Shown in pieces: positions 33,981 to 42,456 of a DNA stretch of 64,000 nt. The first letter of the stretch is position 1; each line of letters opens with the position of its first letter. Made by a program: the position numbers and the translations under genes. The DNA is from CAYLNL01 sp964385175 (GTDB lineage Bacteria > Bacteroidota > Bacteroidia > Flavobacteriales > Flavobacteriaceae). The notes below the pieces were generated by a model, which saw only the letters and a list, made by a program, of their open reading frames with translations, searched no databases and was not told the origin of the DNA. The stretch is from positions 62,001 through 126,000 of the forward strand of contig CAYLNL010000006.1 in the NCBI GenBank assembly GCA_964385175.1, written 5' to 3'.

Positions 33981-34235
33981 CAAAGTCTCCCGACTTCGGA
34001 GCTAAAACAAAAACCGCCGCCCGCGCAGGGGCGTGCCTGATGCGCCCGTGTGCGGGTACCCGCACACGGGCGGGAAAATCAGGGAGACAAGCCGGAAGGC
34101 ACCGACAGGGATGTACATACCACCCGAAAGGATTCGGGCGGGAGCGGGGGCCTATCCCTTACGCATACGCACACAAGCGCACGAGGTTTTGTAAAAGGGA
34201 AGAGGCGGGAGGCTCAAGCCAGCAGGGGGTGCCGT
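33981..34235 (+). repeat. GC-rich island repeat, composite copy C (3' of higA)
   Basis: Two variants joined. Variant 2 (33981-34150): CCAAAGTC-TCCC-GACTTCGG hairpin, a perfect 30-bp palindrome (34043-34072) centred on GGGTACCC, then AGGGAGACAAGCC, GATGTACATACCACC, the CCCGAA-AGGA-TTCGGG hairpin and GGGAGCGGGGG. It runs directly into a partial variant 1 (34151-34235: CCTATCCCTTACGCATACGC ... GAGGCGGGAGGCTC). Ends 14 bp from the higA stop. Confidence 0.8.
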
Positions 34236-34248
34236 TTTTTTATTCGGT

Positions 34249-34554
34249 TTAGAGGAAAGTCAGCCCGATTCTTCGGTTTAATCCTTGCTCGAAAATTCGG
34301 ATTAATGTTGAAAGCTGGATGTTCCCTTTCCCGTTTTCAAGTTTGGAAATGTAACTTTTCTTTGTTCCTGCCTTTACTGCCAATTGTTCCTGTGTCAGTT
34401 TCGCTTCTTTGCGTGCGGCTTTCAGCATTTCGCTCACAATGAACATTTGTGCACCTTCTTCGTATTTATTTCGGCTTTCTGTTCCAATTTTTCCGTGCTC
34501 AAGTTCAATTAGTTCGTCAAACGTCCTTATATCTTTATATTTTTTCATAGCCAT
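34249..34554 (-). CDS. higA: XRE-family antitoxin (HigA-like)
   Basis: 101 residues. The C-terminal half is a helix-turn-helix (AARKEAKLTQEQLAVKAGTKKSYISKLEN). An N-terminal segment FDELIELEHGKIG is typical of antitoxins paired with Gp49-type HigB. Start and the upstream toxin stop overlap as TAATG, supporting the ATG at 34554 and translational coupling. It should bind both its toxin and the promoter palindrome upstream of the toxin gene. Confidence 0.92.
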   Translation of the reverse strand: MAMKKYKDIRTFDELIELEHGKIGTESRNKYEEGAQMFIVSEMLKAARKEAKLTQEQLAVKAGTKKSYISKLENGKGNIQLSTLIRIFEQGLNRRIGLTFL

Positions 34555-34889
34555 TATTTTTTATTGTTGAAATAATCTTTCATTAATTGTTCCGCTTTGT
34601 CAATTTCTTTTTGCGGTGTCTTTTGGGTCTTTTTTTGAAACCCGTTGAAAAGAATGATAAGTTGTCCTTCGTCAAAACAGCAGAAAATCCGATAGATGTT
34701 CGATTGGTATTCAATTCGGATTTCATAGAGTCCGTTAGTCCCTGTCAAATGTTTTAAAAACTTTTCGGGAACCCGGTCAACTTGCTTAATCAACTCAAAA
34801 ACGTATTGAATTTTTCCTTTTACTTTTTGATCCTGCTTTTGGTAAAATTCAATAAAGTGATTTTCGTAGAAGATTATCTTTCTGTTCAC
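34554..34889 (-). CDS. higB: HigB/RelE-type toxin (phage Gp49-like family)
   Basis: 111 residues of the Gp49/HigB family: FYQKQDQKVKGKIQYVFELI, LKHLTGTNGLYEIRIEYQ, YRIFCCFDEGQLIILFNGFQKKTQKTP with catalytic-type basic residues. Predicted ribosome-dependent mRNA endonuclease. Start is GTG (34889); no closer ATG fits. First gene of the pair, so toxin-first order as usual for higBA. Confidence 0.92.
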   Translation of the reverse strand: MNRKIIFYENHFIEFYQKQDQKVKGKIQYVFELIKQVDRVPEKFLKHLTGTNGLYEIRIEYQSNIYRIFCCFDEGQLIILFNGFQKKTQKTPQKEIDKAEQLMKDYFNNKK

Positions 34890-34893
34890 TCGA

Positions 34894-34915
34894 CAAAGTT
34901 ATCCCAAAAGATAAC
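34894..34915 (-). promoter_or_regulatory. higBA promoter with overlapping operator palindrome
   Basis: Minus-strand TAACTTTG (34894-34901) matches the -7 element, only 4 bp before the GTG start. It overlaps an inverted repeat, GTTATC (34898-34903) and GATAAC (34910-34915), with a 6-base spacer: a plausible site for autorepression by the HigA antitoxin. Confidence 0.55.
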
Positions 34916-34974
34916 ATTTTCCAAATTTTCGAGAGATTATTTTTGGGATCGTCCTAAAATAGCGCATACAGTTT

Positions 34975-35093
34975 GGCGGGGCTTTTTGTTGCTCCTCCGC
35001 GCGCCTATCCCTTACGCATACGCACACAAGCGTATGCGCGTACGCAGGCACACGAGGTTTTGTAAAAGGCACGAGCCGGGAGGCTCGCGCCAG
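34975..35093 (+). repeat. GC-rich island repeat, copy D (3' of the Rhs gene)
   Basis: GCGGGGCTTTTTGTTGCTCC with a base-paired GCGGGG/CTCCGC stem, CCTATCCCTTACGCATACGC, a perfect 9-bp hairpin CGCATACGC-ACACAA-GCGTATGCG (about 35016-35039), GAGGTTTTGTAAAAGGCAC and CGAGCC-GGGA-GGCTCG. It stops just before the Rhs stop codon and lacks the CCCGAA/TTCGGG hairpin. Confidence 0.8.
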
Positions 35094-38000
35094 CTATGGG
35101 GAAAACCTGTATCCACTACCAGGAGCATAATTATTTAAATAATTTACAATTCTCACTCTTGTTCCAAAGTCTTCAATGGTTCTGGGGTCATTGAGCCCGG
35201 AAGTAAATCCTACATCAAAAAAATGATACCCCTCCCAGCTGTCCCTATAGGTAAAACTTATTCCATATCGGCCTGTTGAAGAAAACGACCTGGGCCCCAT
35301 TCTATCTGATATCCATGCATGGGTTCCGTTTCTTGCTCTCACACCATAGACATCCCCAACTACACCCCTATAACGAGCTCTAACCGGTGTTCCCCCAGGG
35401 TCAGCCAGATCAGCATCAGCATGGGTTGGCCAGTAATGAAATTTAGTAAATTCACCGCCGAATTCCTCTTCCAGAACCGCTGAGAATCCTTGTCCAGGAC
35501 GAAAATGATGCGGTTGCAAACCCGGGTCATCATATCCTCTATAAGTACAATTAGGATTATGCACCAGCACCCGGTATCCGGACACAAAATAGGTATGCGC
35601 TGTCGCTACTTTGAAATTAAATACGGGTACGGTTTGTTGTTCGCTCCGTACCGATCTTATTGCCAGGGTTTTTCCGTCCAGGGTAGTTAACAGTTCTCCT
35701 GTTTGCAGGTTTTGGGCTTCTACCCATTTTCCGTTTACCCAAAAGGGGTGCTCCGGGGTAGCCCGGATGGTTTCGTCGGGGAGCCTTATGAACACAAGCT
35801 GTTGGGTTTCTTTGCGGACCAACATTAGTACCGTATGCAATTCATTCCTGTTGGTTTCCTGGTTCCATGCCCAGACTTTATCTCCTTTCTCAACTTCTTC
35901 AATGGGTTTATCTCCCTCTTCGGTGGCTACCAAGGTTCCTGCCACAAAACACATGGATTCTCCTTCTTCATTTACTTTACCGCAGTCGCAATCGGACAAG
36001 GTTTCGGTAGCAGAATCCACGGCATCTCCACCCAGGGACTCCGAACTGCCTGCCATAGCAGCGTCGGTAGCGCCATCCAGGGCTGTCTCGGCCGCGGTTC
36101 CTCCTCCCTCGGCGCCGGCCGCACCTGTATCAATGGCTACCTCCTCCGGGATGGCAGCACCTCCTGTAGCCACAGCCGCTACTACCTCGGCCACTGCCGT
36201 GACAGCTACTGTAATACCGGTTGCAATATCTTGCCATACGCCGTGCCCGCTTGGGTCGCTGTTTTTGATGGGGTTATTGAGCCCGTAAGCATAGCGGTTC
36301 AGTACATCCGCCTGCCAGGGATGCCCGCCCAGTTGGGTATCGGCGCTGATAAACCTGCCGGTTTGGGGATCGTAGTAGCGTGCATTGAAATAATAGAGGT
36401 TGGCGCTTTCGTCCAGCTCTTTGCCGCCGAATTTGTAGCGGAAGTTGTCGGGGCCCTCGGAAGCCGGCTGATAGATTTGCCCGTAAGGCTCATACACCAG
36501 CCTGCTTTGCTGGGCGCCCTGGGCGGAAGTGGTGAGCTTGGTATTGCCGATATGGTCCTGGTGGAAATACAACACGCCCGTGGTGGGCATACCGCCTGCC
36601 GGGACTGCATTTTCCGTGTTTTTGTCTGAATGGCTTACCGTCGCAACCAAACCATTTGCGCCGAGGATGTTTTTAGTATAAACGGTGCTGTCTGCATACC
36701 TGGTTATCTCATAATTGGGCGATACGTATGTGCTTATGACGTTCTTCTTAAAATTGATCTTTTGCACCCTTCTTCCTGTATAGTCATACAAAAAGGTATA
36801 GAGGAGGTTTCCCTCTTTTTCCACTCCTGTGAGCCGGTTCAATACATCATATTTATATGTATAGTGCACCTTTTCCCCGTCTTCTTCCACTATTTTGCTG
36901 ACCCGGTTCCCTACTTTATTGTAACGGGCCTGGAAAACGGTATCGGTTGGGCTTCCCGGTCTTGTACCGTGCATTACCTGGTAATTAGCATACGTGTAGT
37001 TGATGTTGTCTTTCAATAAGATATTGCCAGAGGGGTCGTACTGATAGGTTTTTTCCCCGTAGATTCCCTGGGCGGTAAGCAATCTGCCCGAGGGCTGGTA
37101 GCTGAAGTTTTGGGTATAGGTATTGTCCAGCAAATCGGTGATGGTTTTTATCTGCATGGCGTCATTCCAGGTATAGCTTTTAGCTATCAAGCCTGCATTC
37201 TGAGCATTTTTAAGATGGTAGCTTTGTATTTTTCCCAAAGGGTTATAGGCATAGCCTCCGCTTACCTGGTTGCCGTAGAGGACATCGAGGATATCGCCCC
37301 CGGCATCGTATTGCCGGTAATTGATAAAGGTTTGCGCCGCGGTGTCCGGGTTTCCTGCATCCGTAAGGCTAATGGTTTCTAAAAATCCCTGGGGGGTATA
37401 TTGGTAGGCCTGGCTGGATTTATCGGGAAAAACCAGTTCGGTGGGGCTGCGGTTGGGGTTGTATTTTTGTGACTGGGTATATGATTTTCCTTCCAGGTGC
37501 AGCAGGGTGCTGTTGGTATTGCCATAAGAGTCATACGTATAGGTATAATAAAAACCGGGATTCATGAATACTTTTGCCAGCCTGCCTTGTGTATTGGCAT
37601 AGCCTTCCAGGTCATATTGATACTTAGTGGATCCTTCTTTGGAGCGTTTTTGAAGGATCGTTCTGCCCAAAGCGTCCATGGTATGAGAAATGGTATCGTT
37701 TTTGGCACTGATAAGCTGATAAATCCGCCGATGATCGTTATATAGGTACTGTACGGCGCCCAAGCTTACATCTTCCGCCCGGGTAGGCCTGCCGATGCCA
37801 TCGTACCAGAGATTGCTTTGAATGTTTTGCGGATCCAGTACCTGTTTTATTCTGCCTAACAGATCATATTGTGCTTGTGTAAGCTCTCCGTTGGCATTGG
37901 TCTGCTGTGTGTATTTTCTTTGGGAATCGTAGTAATCATAGACCAGGGTCATTTGCGTTTCATCTGCCGTGCCAACCGCCTGAGTTACGGTGATGGATTT

Positions 38001-41000
38001 GCCCCGGTAACTGGCCTGGCTTACGATGCTGTCTGTAGCGCTTTTGGGCAAGACCACCTTTTTAATACGTTCATAGGGGTCATAGTACACCCGCACCCAA
38101 TATACGGTGGAATCCTTGAAGTGAGGAAAGGAACGCCTGGTAATCTTGTCTTCGCTGTTATATTCTTTTTGCTGAATGACCACCTGGTTATCCTGCCCCA
38201 TAGTGTTGGTTTGGTAATTGCGGACAATACCATCATAGTAATTTTGGGTTGTTTGCCAGGTTTCATTTTCCCAGTCGAGGCGAATACTTTTCAGGGTGCT
38301 GTAACCTACCACGGGGTCGGGAATGTAATCTAATTTGCCCAGGCTAATCATTGTTCCCGTTTCATCGGGCCCTTTTACTTCTTTTGCCCTGCCCAGGCCA
38401 TCCTGGAACAGTTGTAAAGAATTACCGTTAGGGTCGGTATAGTGTTGGATATTTCCGAAATAAGGATCGTATTCATAGGTGGACACGAGTTTTTTGCCCC
38501 ATTGGTTGGGGGGTGTAATGCGCTGGACGGGAAAGGTATGATACATGGCATCATAGACCACCGTAGTGGTATCTCCTGCCTGATCTATGCTGTGGGTCAT
38601 ATTGCCGTAATCGTCATACACATAGCTGGTATCTATGGTTTGACCGGCGGCTATCCAATATTGTTTGCTGTGTACATTTTTACTTACGGGCTCATAGTTT
38701 ATAATTTGCTGGCTTAAGGTGTCTCTTCCCGAACTATCCGATGTATTGAGGATGCGGGTGAGGTAACCTATCCGCCAGTTGACGGTATCGTTTTGGTAGG
38801 TATTGATGCTATAAAGCGGTTTGTTGTTGGCTATATCGCCCCAGTCGGTAATCAGTTTGGCATTGCCGTAGTTGTCATATTGGTATTCTTTTTTCAGGGT
38901 GTATGCAAAAGTTCCATAATCATAAACATCGCTCCGGCTTTGAAGCTGGTTGACCTGGTAGAGTTTACCGACAGTATTCAAACTGTCTATTATCACCTGG
39001 TAAACCGTACTGTTTTTACCCATCAACTTATTATCGAGCGTATAGGTGGTAGTGGAATCGGTTTTGCCGGAGAGAGGAAAAATCTGATGATAATAGGTAT
39101 TGGTCCTGTTTTGAGAAGAACTGTCAGTCATGGTCTGGCTTTGAAAGCCCAGCCATCCCCTGCCGTTTCTGTCCACCCTGGCGTTTCTGTAAAAATAGGT
39201 GTACGGGTAAACGGCACCCCGGCCGTCTTGTTGGGTGTAGCGGGACACGGCATAATTGGGCAGGGTTACATTCACAAGGGGATGAGTGGCTCCTATAATA
39301 GTGCCTGCTGTTTGCCCAAGGGCGTAGGTAGCCCCGGAAATTTTATTTAGTACACTATTAGCCGGGTAAGCCCCTGTAGCATCATTAGTTGCCATCTGAT
39401 AGACACTTTTGTCGGTCAATGGCTTGTAACTAAGCGTGATCGAACCGCCGATTCCGTTATCCAGGCTGTCTATAAGATCCGGGTAAGGGCCGGAGGCCAG
39501 GAGTTTGGTGAATTTAAAATGAGAAATATTTCCCGAAATGGCCTGGGAAAGCAGCAGATCGGTCTTAGCGTCTCCATTAATATCCAGCGGCATGGGGTTT
39601 TGCCCCGCAGCTATGCTGTTGTCAGTAGTGGTTTGACCGGTCTGAAAATTATTTCCTTTCGAGAGGTAGTTGATAAATTGAAAACCATTGGTATAGGAAC
39701 TGTTTACATACGTGAGATCCGTTAAATTATCCCCGTTGATTTCCATAGCCATCAGCCAGCCTTTACCGGGATATTTCTGAGATTGGGTAACCCTGGTAAA
39801 ATCTTTACCTCTGGAAAAATAGGTGGAAAGATAGAGGGAATCCTGCAGGTAGGCGTAAATCAGATCGCTCATGCCATCTCCGTTTACATCGCTGCTTAGC
39901 AACTGGCCGCCGGAGCCTTTGTAAAGTGGGAAAGTCTGGGTCTGGCCCTGCTGATAGTTCGTTCCCTGGTTGGAGAACAGCGGCGTTACTTTAAAAGGGG
40001 CGGCATAATTGTCTTTGCTCACGTACACCAGGTCGCTCAGGCCATCGCCATTGACGTCCATGGGAGATAGACTCGCCCCGGTCTGATTGCTAAAGCGAAT
40101 ATTCTGAGTCTGCCGGGCTTCAAAACTTTTCCCCGTAGATATGAAATTCGTTAATTGTACTTTAGAAGAATCCGCATACGAAAAAATCAAGGCGTGCACC
40201 AAATCGGTTCTTCCGTCTCCATTCACATCGGCAGGACTTAAAAAAGCACTGCTGGAAGTGCCGTAGTTAATGGTAGAAGGGCCATTGTACACCAAAGGGG
40301 TTGCGTCAAAATCTGTTCCGTTGGAAAGGAAAGTGTTAACGGTCAGTTGCTCATTGAGATAGACCTTCATCATATCGCCCAGCCCATCTCCGTTGAGGTC
40401 TGTGGCATAGAAATTACCCCCGTTATTGGTGAAAGTGATGGAATCGACCATAGAAAAGCTACTGCCATTAGAAATATAGGCATTGAGTTGAGTAGGATTG
40501 TTTTCATTTTTTCCTCCCTTGTTAACATTGGCAAAGTCTATAAGCCCGTCCCCGTTGATGTCTATAGGCATTAACTGGCCTAATGTGACCTGCTTCGCCA
40601 AAGTCTGAGGGCTTTCAAATAAGTCCGAATCGCCATCCTGCCAGGAAAAAGTGGTCGCCGGAAGACATTTTCCCGCATTGTCGCACTCTTTTACACCCAC
40701 AAGCCGGCTTCTGCCTGTAACAGCGCCGTATTCATAATTAAGCTGGTAGTTCAGTACATTCTCTGCCCCCACATAGGTGCTGATACCGGCCAGTCTTTGA
40801 GTGTTTTTAATCAGCCCTCCTCCTTGGTAGGTAGTTACTATGTCTGTTCGGTCTTCATAGCTAAACTGTACGCTTCTCTGGGGGTTAAGACCTGTGGCGC
40901 TATTGCCCGTATAGCTCATCTTCAGTGGGTAATAGCTGCCATTTTCGCTGTCTTCCCGGTACGTAAACAGAATATAGTTGCCATTCAGATCCGTTACCTT

Positions 41001-41606
41001 ATTCAATGCCCATACACGCACACCTTTGCCGTTGGTAGATTCGATCCTGGAGTCCTCACTGTTGCCGAATTCCAGCATATAACCTTTTTTAGTGATTACT
41101 TTAAACCAGCAGGGGCCGCTTCCGCAATCCGTCCCGTAGGAAATCACCTTCTCCCAGCTTTCGGTTTCGGTATGGTAAACTGTTCCATCAGCCCCATACA
41201 CCCCTTGCGTATTGATAAGCCGTGTGCCATTTGAAGAAAAACGATCCTGGGCGTCGTAATTGACGCTGCCCGTAAAACCGTCCTGCGCCACAGTGGCAGC
41301 CACCCGTTCAATAGTGGCCAGGCCACTCATGGAAAAACCCATACCCAGCAACCCATTGCCGCTGCTGTGAGTATAATTTATGGAAAGTTCGGGAGCTATG
41401 TCATGGGTACCGGGAGGTACATTAAGGGGAATAGCATAAGTAGCCGCCCCGGAGGTATTGACCTGGAAAGTGCCCTGCAAAGCCCCTGCATAGGCTGCAT
41501 TATCAAATCTCGCCGGCCTGAATATCGGGTATAAAACCAGGCCGAGAACAGCAACTATACCTATAACAAGGATGACTCGTTTTTGAGTGGTTGTTAGAGA
41601 AAACAT
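35094..41606 (-). CDS. SpvB/Rhs polymorphic toxin with FG-GAP repeats, Rhs core and Hint domain
   Basis: 2170 residues. Membrane/signal helix 9-29; SpvB/TcaC-like N-terminal region (about 45-330, ATYAIPLNVPPGTHDIAPEL); seven DxNGDxxxD calcium-type FG-GAP/VCBS repeats (about 348-680); RHS/YD repeats to about 1690; Rhs core about 1690-1765 (YKFGGKELDES, ARYYDPQTGRFISAD); a Hint self-cleaving domain from Cys1886 (CFVAGTLVATEEGDKPIEEV) to HN at 2016-2017; then a 153-residue C-terminal module (2018-2170) I do not recognise. The plan is that of secreted polymorphic toxins in which Hint releases the tip. No immunity gene follows: the next downstream gene is higB. Confidence 0.92.
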   Translation of the reverse strand: MFSLTTTQKRVILVIGIVAVLGLVLYPIFRPARFDNAAYAGALQGTFQVNTSGAATYAIPLNVPPGTHDIAPELSINYTHSSGNGLLGMGFSMSGLATIERVAATVAQDGFTGSVNYDAQDRFSSNGTRLINTQGVYGADGTVYHTETESWEKVISYGTDCGSGPCWFKVITKKGYMLEFGNSEDSRIESTNGKGVRVWALNKVTDLNGNYILFTYREDSENGSYYPLKMSYTGNSATGLNPQRSVQFSYEDRTDIVTTYQGGGLIKNTQRLAGISTYVGAENVLNYQLNYEYGAVTGRSRLVGVKECDNAGKCLPATTFSWQDGDSDLFESPQTLAKQVTLGQLMPIDINGDGLIDFANVNKGGKNENNPTQLNAYISNGSSFSMVDSITFTNNGGNFYATDLNGDGLGDMMKVYLNEQLTVNTFLSNGTDFDATPLVYNGPSTINYGTSSSAFLSPADVNGDGRTDLVHALIFSYADSSKVQLTNFISTGKSFEARQTQNIRFSNQTGASLSPMDVNGDGLSDLVYVSKDNYAAPFKVTPLFSNQGTNYQQGQTQTFPLYKGSGGQLLSSDVNGDGMSDLIYAYLQDSLYLSTYFSRGKDFTRVTQSQKYPGKGWLMAMEINGDNLTDLTYVNSSYTNGFQFINYLSKGNNFQTGQTTTDNSIAAGQNPMPLDINGDAKTDLLLSQAISGNISHFKFTKLLASGPYPDLIDSLDNGIGGSITLSYKPLTDKSVYQMATNDATGAYPANSVLNKISGATYALGQTAGTIIGATHPLVNVTLPNYAVSRYTQQDGRGAVYPYTYFYRNARVDRNGRGWLGFQSQTMTDSSSQNRTNTYYHQIFPLSGKTDSTTTYTLDNKLMGKNSTVYQVIIDSLNTVGKLYQVNQLQSRSDVYDYGTFAYTLKKEYQYDNYGNAKLITDWGDIANNKPLYSINTYQNDTVNWRIGYLTRILNTSDSSGRDTLSQQIINYEPVSKNVHSKQYWIAAGQTIDTSYVYDDYGNMTHSIDQAGDTTTVVYDAMYHTFPVQRITPPNQWGKKLVSTYEYDPYFGNIQHYTDPNGNSLQLFQDGLGRAKEVKGPDETGTMISLGKLDYIPDPVVGYSTLKSIRLDWENETWQTTQNYYDGIVRNYQTNTMGQDNQVVIQQKEYNSEDKITRRSFPHFKDSTVYWVRVYYDPYERIKKVVLPKSATDSIVSQASYRGKSITVTQAVGTADETQMTLVYDYYDSQRKYTQQTNANGELTQAQYDLLGRIKQVLDPQNIQSNLWYDGIGRPTRAEDVSLGAVQYLYNDHRRIYQLISAKNDTISHTMDALGRTILQKRSKEGSTKYQYDLEGYANTQGRLAKVFMNPGFYYTYTYDSYGNTNSTLLHLEGKSYTQSQKYNPNRSPTELVFPDKSSQAYQYTPQGFLETISLTDAGNPDTAAQTFINYRQYDAGGDILDVLYGNQVSGGYAYNPLGKIQSYHLKNAQNAGLIAKSYTWNDAMQIKTITDLLDNTYTQNFSYQPSGRLLTAQGIYGEKTYQYDPSGNILLKDNINYTYANYQVMHGTRPGSPTDTVFQARYNKVGNRVSKIVEEDGEKVHYTYKYDVLNRLTGVEKEGNLLYTFLYDYTGRRVQKINFKKNVISTYVSPNYEITRYADSTVYTKNILGANGLVATVSHSDKNTENAVPAGGMPTTGVLYFHQDHIGNTKLTTSAQGAQQSRLVYEPYGQIYQPASEGPDNFRYKFGGKELDESANLYYFNARYYDPQTGRFISADTQLGGHPWQADVLNRYAYGLNNPIKNSDPSGHGVWQDIATGITVAVTAVAEVVAAVATGGAAIPEEVAIDTGAAGAEGGGTAAETALDGATDAAMAGSSESLGGDAVDSATETLSDCDCGKVNEEGESMCFVAGTLVATEEGDKPIEEVEKGDKVWAWNQETNRNELHTVLMLVRKETQQLVFIRLPDETIRATPEHPFWVNGKWVEAQNLQTGELLTTLDGKTLAIRSVRSEQQTVPVFNFKVATAHTYFVSGYRVLVHNPNCTYRGYDDPGLQPHHFRPGQGFSAVLEEEFGGEFTKFHYWPTHADADLADPGGTPVRARYRGVVGDVYGVRARNGTHAWISDRMGPRSFSSTGRYGISFTYRDSWEGYHFFDVGFTSGLNDPRTIEDFGTRVRIVNYLNNYAPGSGYRFSP

Positions 41607-41635
41607 AGAAGAAGGTATTTTAGTTAAGGGAAAAA

Positions 41636-41673
41636 CCTCATCTTAAACCTTTTTGACTGGGTTTAAAATGAGG
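41636..41673 (-). terminator. hairpin/attenuator between the 103-residue gene and the Rhs gene
   Basis: CCTCATCTTAAACC pairs with GGTTTAAAATGAGG (one mismatch in 14). On the minus strand the stem is followed by GTTTTTCCC, a weak T-tract. Sitting about 30 bases before the Rhs start, it could let the small upstream gene be expressed more than the Rhs gene. Confidence 0.6.
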
Positions 41674-41765
41674 CTGTTTTTTAATCCGGATAAACAGAAT
41701 GAAAATTATTCTGAATACAAATCAAAGGTTGAAAATCAATCAAAATTCAACTCTCAATTCCTATT

Positions 41766-42077
41766 TCAATTAACGTCTGCCATTACCAGCACCTGTACAT
41801 TTCCGGACATGTAGTTAGGATGGTTATCAGCATATTCAAACTGCAGGTCCACCGTCACCTGCGTTCCGGAAACCCCCGAAACTTTTGGAATAAACTGAGA
41901 AATAGCACGATGGTGGTCAGTAGTGCCGTCGTTATAACTTACATTTATCGACTGTATAGCTACCCACGCCTTGTTATTCACAATACTATTGCCTAAAAAA
42001 ATTGCTGCCTGCGTACCACCATTATAAGATCCGCTGCTACTGATTTGGAACGTAATAGTTTGACCTTGAAATGCCAT
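41766..42077 (-). CDS. 103-residue protein upstream of the Rhs toxin
   Basis: Begins MAFQGQTITFQISSSGSYNG and ends SGNVQVLVMADVN. The alternation of hydrophobic and Ser/Thr/Asn/Gly residues suggests an all-beta sandwich; no signal peptide, no Cys. It shares the operon with the Rhs toxin, separated by a hairpin, so it may be a structural, adaptor or immunity-like partner; a conventional immunity gene would normally be downstream. Family not recognised. Confidence 0.65.
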   Translation of the reverse strand: MAFQGQTITFQISSSGSYNGGTQAAIFLGNSIVNNKAWVAIQSINVSYNDGTTDHHRAISQFIPKVSGVSGTQVTVDLQFEYADNHPNYMSGNVQVLVMADVN

Positions 42078-42324
42078 AATTATAAAAATTTAGTTTTCCT
42101 ACTCTGTTTAAAAAAGGCTTTTCGGATTCCGCCTCTGTAACCCAAAGAACCGATAGCAGCTAATGAATCGAACGGTTTGATTACTGTACAAACATATAGT
42201 AATAGTAACATTTTTTTTACCGTATTTACACTTGGTTTTTAAAAATTCGTATTTCTACGGCTTTCAAGTCGTTGCTATCAACAATGATTGGTTGATTCAT
42301 TTCACGGAATATTCAAAGAGAACG
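42078..42324. promoter_or_regulatory. upstream region of the Rhs operon with -7 element
   Basis: A minus-strand TATGTTTG (42189-42196) matches TAnnTTTG and predicts a leader of about 110 nt before the 103-residue gene. The rest of the stretch up to repeat copy E shows no gene. Confidence 0.45.
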
Positions 42325-42456
42325 GGGCGCGTGCGCACAGGCGCATGAGGTTTTGTAAAAGGCAGGAGCCGGAAGGCTCGCACAAAGATGTACATACCGC
42401 CCGAAAGGATTCGGGCGATAGCGGGGGAGCGGGAATTCGGGCGGGAGCGGGGGTTG
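42325..42456 (+). repeat. GC-rich island repeat, copy E (3' of the SEC-C gene)
   Basis: Left-truncated: starts in the alternating GGCGCGTGCGCACAGGCGC tract, then ATGAGGTTTTGTAAAAGGCAG, GAGCC-GGAA-GGCTC hairpin, AAAGATGTACATACCGCC, CCCGAAAGGATTCGGGCG, followed by a partial second copy of GGGAGCGGGAATTCGGGC / GGGAGCGGGGG. It ends at the stop codon of the SEC-C gene. Confidence 0.8.

Noticed and set aside
33692..34252. 186-codon plus-strand frame across the DUF4160 region
   Set aside because: Antisense to a recognised DUF4160 frame and then translates the GC-rich repeat.
35490..41234. Numerous plus-strand frames opposite the Rhs gene
   Set aside because: Shadow frames; the minus strand encodes a continuous, domain-rich protein.
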